NCBI RefSeq assembly: GCF_000734895.2
Contig: NZ_CP011382.1
Span: 372,001-436,000 of the forward strand
Source of the DNA: Calothrix sp. 336/3
GTDB taxonomy: Bacteria > Cyanobacteriota > Cyanobacteriia > Cyanobacteriales > Nostocaceae
Reading direction: 5' to 3'
DNA: 64,000 nucleotides
Shown here: piece after piece, positions 56,157 through 64,000 of the stretch
How the letters are laid out: every line of letters begins with the position of its first letter
Position numbering within the stretch: the stretch's first letter is position 1
Notes under the pieces: generated by a model
Seen by the model: only the letters and a program-made list of their open reading frames with translations
Database searches by the model: none
Told to the model about the DNA's origin: nothing
Program-made: the position numbers and the translations under genes

Positions 56157-56187
56157 TACACCTTAACCCTTTCCCCTTCAATTCGGT

Positions 56188-57165
56188 ATGTTTCCTGATT
56201 TAGACGCTAATTCTGCGGATGCAGAACCTATTTCCTCTCTGACTCATCTAGAGGCAGAATCAAGTAATCCTGTGCTTCCGGATGTGGAAGTTGAATCTGT
56301 TTTGCTGTACCTCAAGGAAAATACTGAGATTCCCCCATCCGTTGAGGAAGAAAAACCAGAAATTCCGGCTGAGACTTCCGAAATAGAGCTAGATTTAGAT
56401 TCCCTTGATGCACCTTTACCGGAAGGAAAGGTAAAACAAAATGTACAAGTACAGATTAAGAGTGAGGCAGAAAGATTATTACTAATTTTACCCACTGAAT
56501 CCCAATTACCAGCTTCTGAGGTCAGTTGGTCAGAAATGTGGCAACAGTTAAAGGTACGATTGAATGGTAGCGATCGCCTGCGTATACCCCATGTAACTGT
56601 TCATCTGTTAGCTGGCGATCGCCTCCTGGATACCCGACAATTACAAGAATTAGCCGAAACCCTCAAGGATATAGATTTACATCTGAAGTCGGTGGCAACT
56701 AGTCGCAGACAAACGGCGATCGCTGCGGCAACTGTGGGTTACTCAGTCGAGCAAATTCAACGGGAAAACACCCTCGCTTCCCCTCCCCAAACCACCACCG
56801 CACCCCTTGCTGACCCCCTGTACGTGGAAATGACTGTACGTTCTGGTGTCGATATCCGTCACCCTGGAACGGTAATTGTTATGGGAGATGTCAACCCCGG
56901 TGGTAGTATTGTCGCCGATGGTGACATCCTGATTTGGGGAAGATTAAGAGGTTTAGCCCACGCTGGGGCAAATGGCAACCGCGATTGCCTAATTATGGCA
57001 TTGCAAATGGAACCGACTCAATTACGAATTGCCGAAGTTGTCGCCAGAGCTCCCGAAAAATCACCGAGTCAGTTTTATCCTGAAGTAGCTTATGTTACGG
57101 AACAGGGAATTAGGATTACTCGCGCGGTGGATTTTTCTAAAGCTGTGTTATCGAGAAATTCTTAG
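56188..57165 (+). CDS. minC: Septum site-determining protein MinC
   Basis: A 325-residue MinC, the FtsZ inhibitor that keeps division away from wrong sites. The N-terminal about 75 residues are an acidic Glu/Pro/Ser-rich tail. An N-terminal domain at about 85-190 (SWSEMWQQLKVRLNG; HLLAGDRLLDTRQLQ) precedes the C-terminal right-handed beta-helix (about 212-310; VRSGVDIRHPGTVIVMGDVN, PGGSIVADGDILIWG, LRGLAHAGANGN). In most cyanobacteria minD and minE follow directly. Here the next genes are an opposite-strand toxin-antitoxin-like pair, so minD and minE must be elsewhere. The start is an ATG. Confidence 0.93.
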   Translation: MFPDLDANSADAEPISSLTHLEAESSNPVLPDVEVESVLLYLKENTEIPPSVEEEKPEIPAETSEIELDLDSLDAPLPEGKVKQNVQVQIKSEAERLLLILPTESQLPASEVSWSEMWQQLKVRLNGSDRLRIPHVTVHLLAGDRLLDTRQLQELAETLKDIDLHLKSVATSRRQTAIAAATVGYSVEQIQRENTLASPPQTTTAPLADPLYVEMTVRSGVDIRHPGTVIVMGDVNPGGSIVADGDILIWGRLRGLAHAGANGNRDCLIMALQMEPTQLRIAEVVARAPEKSPSQFYPEVAYVTEQGIRITRAVDFSKAVLSRNS

Positions 57166-57206
57166 GTTGATAAGGTTTGCGCGTCTCCTCGTGTTGTTAG
57201 ACTACC

Positions 57207-57557
57207 TCACCATGGAAGATAGTGAATTTGTCCTTCCATCTCTCCATCTTGAGCGCACTCTACTAATACAAGAATATCCTCAAGAACTCGACCGATTGGA
57301 GCATCTGTGCTAACTTCAATCACTCCTGGCATAGGCTGTTCCTCTGTGACTCGATCGTAGGCATAGCGAGTAATCGTAGCAACATCGTGAGTTAGCAAAA
57401 TTCGCCCCTCTTGTGCTGCCCATTCTAAGACAGTTGGATCATCTTTACCTGATAATCCAACATCTTGCACACGAACAATATCAAGAGTTGGGTTACGGCG
57501 AAATAGTCCTCGCACAATTGTATTATCGAAGTTCTCGTCAGCCAGAAATTTCAACAT
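57207..57557 (-). CDS. DUF5615 PIN-like protein (putative toxin)
   Basis: A 116-residue PIN-like protein of the DUF5615 family, with the N-terminal acidic motif FLADENFDNTIVRGL, the central VRVQDVGLSGKDDPTVLEWA and GRILLTHDVATI. These proteins are usually encoded just after a DUF433 protein, as here (overlap of seven bases), and are regarded as putative toxins of a type II toxin-antitoxin pair with predicted RNase activity. The pair lies between minC and smc, on the opposite strand. Activity has not been shown for this family member. Confidence 0.88.
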   Translation of the reverse strand: MLKFLADENFDNTIVRGLFRRNPTLDIVRVQDVGLSGKDDPTVLEWAAQEGRILLTHDVATITRYAYDRVTEEQPMPGVIEVSTDAPIGRVLEDILVLVECAQDGEMEGQIHYLPW

Positions 57558-57889
57558 ACTTCTTGTTCAGTTCTGCGGGAAAGAAGGCGATCGCGTAAAC
57601 CTTGCGGGTCAAATCTCCCTTGATTCATTTTCCGAATCTCTTGCGATTGCTGCCGTCGTTTTTGTAAGTAAGCATCTACTTCCGATTGGTGCTTAAGATA
57701 AAAAGCAATGGTCGCATAAACATCAGCTAGATTCAGTGACGGATACCGATAAGTAATTTCCTCTGCTGTTGCGCCCTGATGAAAGACAGCAACCACAGTA
57801 TCCAAAGTTACACGAGTTTTTCCTACAAGAATTACACCATCTTCGTTCGCTTGTAAAGGAGCAGATTCAGCCACGATTATTAATGTCAT
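57551..57889 (-). CDS. DUF433 protein (putative antitoxin)
   Basis: About 112 residues from the ATG at 57889; longer upstream starts (up to 58018) add a stretch not typical of the family. The DUF433 core is visible: PLQANEDGVILVGKTRVTLDTVV, shortened here to its motif GVILVGKTRVTLDTVV, followed by FHQGATAEEITYRYPSLNLADV. This is a winged-helix-like DNA-binding fold. The C-terminal helix region (QKRRQQSQEIRKMNQGRFD) is basic and may contact the toxin or DNA. It overlaps the DUF5615 gene by seven bases, so the antitoxin is translated first. Confidence 0.87.
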   Translation of the reverse strand: MTLIIVAESAPLQANEDGVILVGKTRVTLDTVVAVFHQGATAEEITYRYPSLNLADVYATIAFYLKHQSEVDAYLQKRRQQSQEIRKMNQGRFDPQGLRDRLLSRRTEQEVC

Positions 57890-58162
57890 AACCACTTCCA
57901 AGGTCACTGCTTTGATGGTAGCAAACGAAATCAGTGCATAATTACATCCCAGGCTCAATACCATGACTCCAGGTTTATCAATCACCTGATTGGCGATCGC
58001 CTTAATCGGGAGTCTCAATGGTACACTTGAACTTCAGAGAGAAAAGTATTGAGCGTTGAGTAAATTGCAGCACTTAATGGTATGTTGGAATGTCATTTAT
58101 TGTAATGCTGACCACAATTTACAACTCCGCATTCTGTACTCTGTACTACACAAAGCGCCTCT

Positions 58163-61100
58163 ATGGTTCATATTAAGCGCGTGGAACTGACAAACTTTAA
58201 ATCCTTCGGGGGGACAACTGCTGTACCTCTGTTGCGGGGATTTACCGTGGTTTCTGGTCCCAACGGTTCCGGAAAATCCAATATACTAGACTCATTATTA
58301 TTCTGCTTAGGACTTTCAGGTTCTAAGGGAATGCGTGCAGATAGACTTCCTGACTTAGTTAATACTACCCAGGTAAGTAAGGGACGTTCCACAGTCGAAG
58401 CAAGTGTAACTGTCACCTTTGACTTATCTGATCATGTGCAGGAAGAAGAATTAGAGGTTCCTGTCTCCGTGGTGGAAGTGGAAGAGACGGAAGAAATAGA
58501 GGAAGAAGCAAAGGAAGAAGCAGAGGAAGAGAAAAACCGTTACGAAAAAATTCGCGCCATTCCTGGGGGAGAATGGAGTGTGACACGACGGTTACGGGTA
58601 ACTCCCCAGGGAACCTATACTTCTAATTACTATGTGAATGGAATTTCCTGCACCCTGACAGAATTACATGGAGAGTTGGAGCGTTTGCGGGTGTATCCGG
58701 AAGGTTACAACGTAGTGCTTCAGGGGGATGTTACTAGCATTATCTCCATGAATGCGCGGGAAAGACGGGAAATTATCGACGAGTTAGCAGGGGTAGCAGC
58801 ATTCGACAGAAAAATTCACCAAGCCAAGGATACCCTAGAGGAAGTTCGGGAAAAGGAAGATAGTTGTCGAATTATTGAGACGGAATTACAAGCACAGTGC
58901 GATCGCCTATCTCAAGATAAAGCCAAGGCGGAAAAATATCAAAAGTTACGCACAGAATATTTAGAAAAGCAGAAATGGGAAGCCGTTTTATCCTGGCGAT
59001 CGTTGCAAAATCAGCAGGAAAAACTTTCTACCCAAATCCAAGCAGGAGAAAGACAGCAAGGGGAATTTACTGCGGAATTAACTACCCTCAATCAAAATAT
59101 TCTCAGTAAAAATACAGAATTAGACCAACTTAACGCCCATGTCAAAGCCCTGGGAGAGGAAGAACTGTTACAAGTACAGGGCATTCTCGCCACCCAGGAT
59201 GCTGAACGCAAACAGTTAGAGCGTCAACAACAGGAAGTCACAGCTGCCCAGGAAGACACAAGCAGGCGTTTACAGTCAACTCAAGGCGAAATTAGCCAAT
59301 ATCAGCAAAATATTACGAACCTCACCCAGGAAGGAAATACAGCTAGGGAAAATTTTGTCTCCCTCCAAACCCAACGGGATACCGCCCAAGCCAACCTGGA
59401 AGCTTCTCGACAAATCGCCACAGAAATAGCTTCCGCTTCCGAAGCCTGGGTACAACAACAAACTGCCCTGAGTCGGCAAATTGAAACCTTACTGCAAACC
59501 CTGGAACCCCAACGCACCGAACAAGCTCAACTGGGAGAACGTCACGACCAGCTTCAGCAACAAATTCAGGAGCAAACCCAACTCATTGCCACCCTAGAAC
59601 CACAGTTAGGGGAAAAGGAAAGAGAATGTCAAGCTTTAGAAACAGAATTTAATAGTTCTGCCGCTCCCATCCAAACCCTTGCAGAAACCCTCGCAGCTAC
59701 GGAGCAGGAATTACAAGTTCAACAAGACACCCAGAAACGCTTACTCCAGGAACAACGAGACAAGCAACGTCAACTCGATAAATTGGAAGCACAAGCACAA
59801 GCACAACAGGAAGTTCAGGGAACAGGAGCCAGTAAGGTCATCTTACAATCAGGTTTACCAGGTGTGTGTGGCTTGGTGGTACAGTTAGGGAAGGTAGAAC
59901 CCCGTTACCAAATGGCTTTGGAAATTTCCGCCGGGGCGCGCCTAGGGCATATTGTTGTGGAAGATGATAGTATTGCGGCTGCCGGAATTGAGCTATTGAA
60001 ACAGAAACGGGCAGGTAGGGCAACCTTTTTACCCTTAAATAGAATTCATACACCCAAATTTACCCAGGATGCTACCCTCCGTCTAGCTCAGGGTTTCGTC
60101 GGCTATGCAGTCAATTTGGTAGAGTGCGATCGCCGTTACAAAGATGTCTTTGCCTACGTTTTCGGCAGCACAGTAGTATTTGACACCCTAGAACACGCTC
60201 GTAAAAACCTCGGTTTATATCGCATTGTCACCCTAGATGGGGAACTTTTGGAAACCAGTGGAGCGATGACAGGGGGAAGCGTCACCCAGCGTTCTGCTTT
60301 GCGTTTTGGTAAGGGGGAGAGTGGAGAATCTGAGGAAGTTGTGGGATTAAGAAGGCGCTTGGCAGATATTGAGCGAGTTTTAGAACGTTGCAACGAAGCC
60401 TTAACTATCCTAGCTCCGAAAACCAAGGCAATTTCCCAGGAATTAACCGAAGCTCGTCAAAAACGTCGCGAACAGCAATTACAACTGGAACAGTTACAAA
60501 AAGACATCAAAACCATTGCCAGTCAGTTAGAAACAGCGCGATCGCAACTCCAACAAAACCAAGAACGCCACACCACCGCCCAATCTCGTCTCGAAATCCT
60601 CCACCGGGAATTACCAGGACAGGAGCAGCAATTACAACAATATCGCCAGGAACTTACTGAGCTAGAAGCCTCCCAAACCCCCCAGGAATGGCAACAAATT
60701 CAGGCACAAATTAAACAGCAAGAGCAACAATTGCAACAACAGGAAATTCTCCTCCGGGAAGCTGCCCAACGCATTAGTAACCAGGAGAATCAACAGCAGA
60801 GGTTACAGGAAAAAATTCAAGAAGCAGAGCAAAGAATTATTGAGTATGAAAAATTGCGAGTCAATCAGCAAAATCATCTAGAAAGTTTAAACTCCCAATA
60901 TTCCACCCTGACAAACCAAATCACCCAGACAAGGCAACGTCTGACAGAGATGGAAGGTAAACTAGGGGAAGAAAAACAAAAGCGCGATCGCCTAGAAGCA
61001 GAATTGCGCTCCGACTTACTGCGTCAACAACAACTGGAATGGGAACTTGAAAAGCTGCAAGAAACCCAAACCAAGCACCGAGAAGAACTCCTCACCGTGC

Positions 61101-61828
61101 AAACCCAACTCCAAACCGTTTCCGCAGAGCTACCTTCCCCCCTCCCCCCAGTCCCCGACAAGGTAGACTTAGAAGAACTCCAAAAAGAACTCCGCAGCCT
61201 TGCCAAGCGTCTCCAAGGGATGGAACCAGTTAATATGCTGGCACTAGAACAATTTGAACGCACCCAGAAACGTCTCGAAGAACTTAGTCAAAAATTACAG
61301 ACATTAGAAGCCGAACGCACGGAACTATTGTTAAGAATTGAAAACTTTACCACCCTACGACAACACGCATTCAAAGAAGCATTCGACGCAGTCAATGAGA
61401 ACTTCCAATCGATTTTTGCCACCCTTTCCGAAGGTGACGGCTATTTACAATTAGACAACCCAGAAGACCCCTTTAGTAGCGGTTTAAACCTAGTTGCCCA
61501 TCCCAAGGGTAAACCAGTACAACGCCTAGCTTCCATGTCAGGAGGCGAAAAATCCCTCACAGCTCTCAGTTTTATCTTCGCCCTGCAAAGATACCGCCCC
61601 TCCCCTTTCTACGCTTTCGACGAGGTAGATATGTTCCTAGATGGAGCAAACGTAGAGCGATTAGCTAAAATGATTAAGCAACAAGCGCAGCAAGCACAAT
61701 TTATAGTTGTGAGTTTGCGCCGTCCGATGATAGAATCAGCCGAACGCACAATCGGCGTTACTCAAGCAAGGGGAGCTTATACCCAAGTTTTAGGTATCAA
61801 GTTACAATCATCCCATACAAGCGCTTGA
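58163..61828 (+). CDS. smc: Chromosome segregation protein SMC
   Basis: A 1221-residue SMC ATPase. N-terminal head: Walker A GPNGSGKSN (K38). An acidic insertion of about 35 residues (93-127, mostly Glu) interrupts the head after the second strand. Long coiled coils (about 200-525 and 690-1040) flank the hinge (about 535-680; GVCGLVVQLGKVEPRYQMAL, read as GVCGLVVQLGKV, and GAMTGGSVTQRS). C-terminal head: signature SGGEKSLTALS (1126) and Walker B FYAFDEVDMF (D1153). It compacts and organises replicated chromosomes with ScpA/ScpB, which are not in the window. The gene stands at the end of the minC-toxin/antitoxin region; the PRC gene follows on the same strand. Confidence 0.97.
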   Translation: MVHIKRVELTNFKSFGGTTAVPLLRGFTVVSGPNGSGKSNILDSLLFCLGLSGSKGMRADRLPDLVNTTQVSKGRSTVEASVTVTFDLSDHVQEEELEVPVSVVEVEETEEIEEEAKEEAEEEKNRYEKIRAIPGGEWSVTRRLRVTPQGTYTSNYYVNGISCTLTELHGELERLRVYPEGYNVVLQGDVTSIISMNARERREIIDELAGVAAFDRKIHQAKDTLEEVREKEDSCRIIETELQAQCDRLSQDKAKAEKYQKLRTEYLEKQKWEAVLSWRSLQNQQEKLSTQIQAGERQQGEFTAELTTLNQNILSKNTELDQLNAHVKALGEEELLQVQGILATQDAERKQLERQQQEVTAAQEDTSRRLQSTQGEISQYQQNITNLTQEGNTARENFVSLQTQRDTAQANLEASRQIATEIASASEAWVQQQTALSRQIETLLQTLEPQRTEQAQLGERHDQLQQQIQEQTQLIATLEPQLGEKERECQALETEFNSSAAPIQTLAETLAATEQELQVQQDTQKRLLQEQRDKQRQLDKLEAQAQAQQEVQGTGASKVILQSGLPGVCGLVVQLGKVEPRYQMALEISAGARLGHIVVEDDSIAAAGIELLKQKRAGRATFLPLNRIHTPKFTQDATLRLAQGFVGYAVNLVECDRRYKDVFAYVFGSTVVFDTLEHARKNLGLYRIVTLDGELLETSGAMTGGSVTQRSALRFGKGESGESEEVVGLRRRLADIERVLERCNEALTILAPKTKAISQELTEARQKRREQQLQLEQLQKDIKTIASQLETARSQLQQNQERHTTAQSRLEILHRELPGQEQQLQQYRQELTELEASQTPQEWQQIQAQIKQQEQQLQQQEILLREAAQRISNQENQQQRLQEKIQEAEQRIIEYEKLRVNQQNHLESLNSQYSTLTNQITQTRQRLTEMEGKLGEEKQKRDRLEAELRSDLLRQQQLEWELEKLQETQTKHREELLTVQTQLQTVSAELPSPLPPVPDKVDLEELQKELRSLAKRLQGMEPVNMLALEQFERTQKRLEELSQKLQTLEAERTELLLRIENFTTLRQHAFKEAFDAVNENFQSIFATLSEGDGYLQLDNPEDPFSSGLNLVAHPKGKPVQRLASMSGGEKSLTALSFIFALQRYRPSPFYAFDEVDMFLDGANVERLAKMIKQQAQQAQFIVVSLRRPMIESAERTIGVTQARGAYTQVLGIKLQSSHTSA

Positions 61829-61886
61829 GTTTTTGTTAATAATAGTGTATAGATAAACCGGATTCGAGATCAGGACTCGGTATAGA

Positions 61887-62873
61887 ATGACCTCTGAACA
61901 AACTGTTAGACGTTCCGATATATTAAACACCCAAGTAATTACCCGCGACAACGGCAAGCGAGTCGGTATCGTCAGCCAAGTCTGGGTAGATATAGATCAG
62001 CGAGAAGTTGTAGCGTTCAGCTTACGAGACAGCCTGATCTCTGTTTCTAGTATTCCTCGTTATATGTACTTGGACAAAATCAACCAAATCGGTGATGTGG
62101 TTTTAGTTGACAACGAGGATGTGATTGAAGACTTAGACCCAGAAATGTACAGTAACTTAATGAACTGGGAAGTCATCACTGAAACAGGGGAAGTATTAGG
62201 CAGGGTACGCGGTTTTAAATTCGATACGGAAAATGGTAAAATCTACTCGATTACCATTGCTTCCTTGGGATTACCACAAATTCCCGACCAGTTTTTAAGC
62301 ACCTACGAACTCTCCATCGAAGAAATTGTCAGCACCGGACCAAATCGCCTGATAGTATTTGAAGGGGCAGAGGAACGAGTCACCCAATTGACAGTCGGTT
62401 TTCTGGAACGTTTGGGTATTGGTAGAGCCCCCTGGGATAATGCTGATGAGGAGTATAGTTACACTCCCCGTTCTGTTGCACCAGCAAATCAGCTTCCTAG
62501 TGGTGTACCCCTAGAACCACCCAAACAGAAAGTTCGCGCTCCCGAACCCGTAGCACGGGAAGAATGGGACGAAGATTACTATGAGGAAGAACGTCCCCGT
62601 CGTCAAGTCATGGAAGCACGTTCCTACGAGTCGATTCGCTATGAAGAAGAAGACGAAGACGACAATTGGAGCGAAGCTAGTGGCAAGGATAAATATCAAA
62701 AAGCTGCCAGTTATGAACCCCCCGCACCGAGTAAAAAATCCTACGGAGATGACTACGATGACTTTCAGGATGATTTAGATAAGGATGCGTGGGATGATGA
62801 ACCAGCCAAACCTCTAAATATTCCTAAGAAAGTTAAAGAGAAGCAACCAGAATACGAAGAAGAAGGGTATTAG
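61887..62873 (+). CDS. PRC-barrel domain protein with acidic C-terminus
   Basis: A 328-residue protein. Two PRC-barrel units can be seen: about 8-85 (ILNTQVITRDNGKRVGIVSQ; EVVAFSLRD) and about 88-170 (WEVITETGEVLGRVRGFKFD; GKIYSITIASLGLP). The C-terminal 150 residues are strongly acidic and disordered with many Glu/Asp/Tyr and Arg/Pro patches. PRC-barrels bind RNA or act in photosynthetic complex or cell-division contexts; this cyanobacterial form has no proven role. It is 58 bases after smc on the same strand, which hints at a link to chromosome or division functions. A terminator follows at 62903. Confidence 0.88.
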   Translation: MTSEQTVRRSDILNTQVITRDNGKRVGIVSQVWVDIDQREVVAFSLRDSLISVSSIPRYMYLDKINQIGDVVLVDNEDVIEDLDPEMYSNLMNWEVITETGEVLGRVRGFKFDTENGKIYSITIASLGLPQIPDQFLSTYELSIEEIVSTGPNRLIVFEGAEERVTQLTVGFLERLGIGRAPWDNADEEYSYTPRSVAPANQLPSGVPLEPPKQKVRAPEPVAREEWDEDYYEEERPRRQVMEARSYESIRYEEEDEDDNWSEASGKDKYQKAASYEPPAPSKKSYGDDYDDFQDDLDKDAWDDEPAKPLNIPKKVKEKQPEYEEEGY

Positions 62874-62902
62874 GAAGCATTAATTATCTAGTTACATATC
62901 TC

Positions 62903-62934
62903 AACCTCCTCAAAATTAGGGGAGGTTTTGTTTT
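62903..62934 (+). terminator. Rho-independent terminator after the PRC-barrel gene
   Basis: AACCTCC (62903-62909) and GGAGGTT (62921-62927) form a seven-base stem around an 11-base loop, followed by TTGTTTT. It closes the smc/PRC transcription unit. Confidence 0.8.
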
Positions 62935-63005
62935 GGCAATCCAGCAAAGTGCTAGGTAATAACTGTAGGAATGAATTGAGCAAATTTTTCGATAAAAATA
63001 AATCA

Positions 63006-63062
63006 ATGACACGCTTTATACATGATCAATTTGCCAAAGATTATCTCGAAGAGTTACTGACT
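63006..63062 (+). pseudogene. N-terminal relic of an Rpn/DUF4351-type protein
   Basis: From the ATG at 63006 the frame reads MTRFIHDQFAKDYLEELLT, which is the highly conserved opening of cyanobacterial Rpn-type/DUF4351 proteins (recombination-promoting nuclease or transposase-like family), then breaks off into the 3' end of crcB on the opposite strand and stops at 63092. Everything after residue 19 of the original gene is missing. It is clear evidence of a deletion or rearrangement next to crcB. Confidence 0.75.
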
Positions 63063-63066
63063 AATT

Positions 63067-63465
63067 CTATTTCAACCGCATTCCTAAGATAATACCTAAC
63101 TGTACAGCAAGAATACCCAAAAAGGCGCTACCTGCCCAATAGAAAATAGCTGTGAATAAACTAGCATTTCTCCACAAATTCACACTATCAATACCGTAGG
63201 TAGAAAAGGTGGTATATGCGCCAAGAAAACCCGTAAAAATGATTAAGCTCAACTCCGGGGAAATCAGATTAACTTTCTGCACAAACACAGTGGTGAGAAA
63301 CCCCATGGCGAAGCAACCAGTAACATTAATAAAAAATGTGCCGTAGGGAAAACCCGTACCAAAGCGACTAGCAAACCACAGGGTAAGATAATAACGAGTC
63401 AAAGCACCAGCGATCGCCCCCAGAGAAACAGCGATCGCCCGACGAATTTCTGGATGTTGCACCAT
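63067..63465 (-). CDS. crcB: CrcB/FluC fluoride ion channel
   Basis: About 132 residues from the ATG at 63465; a TTG 12 bases further upstream is less likely. Four membrane helices. Family motifs: [12 protein letters not shown] in helix 1, the Asn of [13 protein letters not shown] in helix 2, and [16 protein letters not shown] in helix 3, which holds the central Na+ site and the conserved Phe and Thr residues of the fluoride pathway. It exports fluoride from the cytoplasm as a dual-topology dimer. No fluoride riboswitch was recognised in the upstream 250 bases. Confidence 0.93.
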   Translation of the reverse strand: MVQHPEIRRAIAVSLGAIAGALTRYYLTLWFASRFGTGFPYGTFFINVTGCFAMGFLTTVFVQKVNLISPELSLIIFTGFLGAYTTFSTYGIDSVNLWRNASLFTAIFYWAGSAFLGILAVQLGIILGMRLK

Positions 63466-63712
63466 TCTCACAACCAAAGATAATTCCCCATTTTACCTCT
63501 GAAGATAGATGCAAAAAGTAGCGGATACTCATATCAGTTCAACTCTGGAAAAAAGGCTTAAATTCTCAGGAAAATCCGCAAAATAGCTAATTATAAAGTA
63601 GGGAAACCGTACTGGATGAGAGAAAAATTTCTACCTGATATTTCTATTCCTAGATAGATAAAATCAGGGTAATCCTTAACATACCAGAGAATTTACAAAA
63701 ATTATTACTTCC

Positions 63713-64000
63713 ATGGGAAATCAATTCAAAACCCTAGTTTTACTTGCTGTCCTCAGTGCCATTTTAATTAGTATTAGTTATGCGGTAATTGGTGGTACCA
63801 CAGGTATTATCGTCGGCGTTGGTTTAGCAGCAGTCACTAATTTATTATCTTGGTATCAATCAGATAAAATTGCCTTGGCAGCATACCAAGCTCAACCAGT
63901 GTCTGCCCAAGAAGCACCAGGACTTTATCAAATGGTAGAACGACTGGCAAGACGAGCAAATTTACCTATGCCTGGGGTATATATTGTACCTAGTCAAGCA
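63713..64000 (+). CDS. htpX: HtpX-like M48 zinc metalloprotease (partial, C-terminus off the right edge)
   Basis: The first 96 codons of an M48-family membrane protease. Two membrane helices lie near residues 6-22 and 25-45 (the second holds GGTTGIIVGVGLAAV). They are followed by SDKIALAAYQAQPVSAQEAP and the conserved LYQMVERLARRANLPMPGVY segment (MVERLARRANLPMPGVY), which is typical of HtpX just before the zinc site. The HExxH motif is outside the window. HtpX removes damaged membrane proteins under stress. The start is ATG at 63713 with weak ribosome-site complementarity. Confidence 0.88.
   Translation, partial: MGNQFKTLVLLAVLSAILISISYAVIGGTTGIIVGVGLAAVTNLLSWYQSDKIALAAYQAQPVSAQEAPGLYQMVERLARRANLPMPGVYIVPSQA

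Noticed and set aside
63466-63712. Possible fluoride riboswitch upstream of crcB
   Set aside because: The conserved fluoride-riboswitch core was not recognised in either strand.
1-64000. CRISPR array or rRNA operon
   Set aside because: No regularly spaced direct repeats with unique spacers and no rRNA signature sequences were seen in any spacer.

Overview
The window is chromosomal DNA from a cyanobacterium, most likely a filamentous Nostocales-type strain. The reasons are frequent HIP1 octamers (GCGATCGC) in genes and spacers, an nblA gene for phycobilisome degradation, cyanobacterium-specific small genes (DUF3082, an NblA-type leader, a conserved 109-residue protein), a PEP-CTERM protein, large PAS histidine kinases, and short tandem repeats (9-mer and 7-mer arrays) of the kind common in Nostoc-like genomes. 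The species cannot be named from sequence reading alone.

Layout. 1-5487 (minus strand) is a compact chemosensory operon cheA-cheW-mcp-cheB-cheR with a soluble receptor; cheR runs off the left edge. Divergently, 6179-8864 carries a CheY-like regulator, a CheC-type phosphatase and a PAS hybrid kinase, with a transposase relic in the spacer. 8973-12756 holds a cytochrome b561-like protein, an orphan small protein, a truncated PD-(D/E)XK nuclease domain and a class C beta-lactamase-fold hydrolase. 13344-21698 is a divergent pair: penicillin-binding protein 1C and a 1898-residue alpha-2-macroglobulin lipoprotein lacking the thioester. 22076-24748 has aroB and a PaaK-like adenylate-forming enzyme. 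24763-34547 is rich in envelope glycosylation genes (three GT-C membrane transferases, a DPM1-GtrA fusion) with a methyltransferase, a lipoprotein and an unknown protein. 34544-40611 has a PEP-CTERM protein, the DUF58/MoxR pair, and rsmA-ispE-DUF3082. 40761-45660 holds two paralogous PAS histidine kinases. 45870-49756 looks like a plasmid- or island-derived patch: tyrosine recombinase, GerMN lipoprotein, ribbon-helix-helix protein plus ParA, and repeats. 49992-56044 has housekeeping and stress genes: ABC1 kinase, PP2C phosphatase, nblA, a membrane protein and a DUF1537 kinase. 56188-62873 is cell-division and chromosome biology: minC without minD/minE next to it, a DUF433/DUF5615 toxin-antitoxin-like pair, smc, and a PRC-barrel protein. 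The right end has a relic of an Rpn/DUF4351-type gene, crcB/fluC and the start of htpX.

The most interesting non-gene signals are: a small MITE-like element between the DUF1537 gene and minC (13-bp near-perfect terminal repeats flanked by TACACC on both sides); a strong hairpin plus T-tract upstream of the DPM1-GtrA gene that suggests a small RNA or attenuator; three gene relics; a 22-bp near-direct repeat beside the recombinase; and repeat families shared between distant spacers. I did not find rRNA, a confident tRNA, or a CRISPR array. No single locus is clearly a new defence or metabolic system; the recombinase/ParA/RHH patch is the best candidate for a mobile unit.
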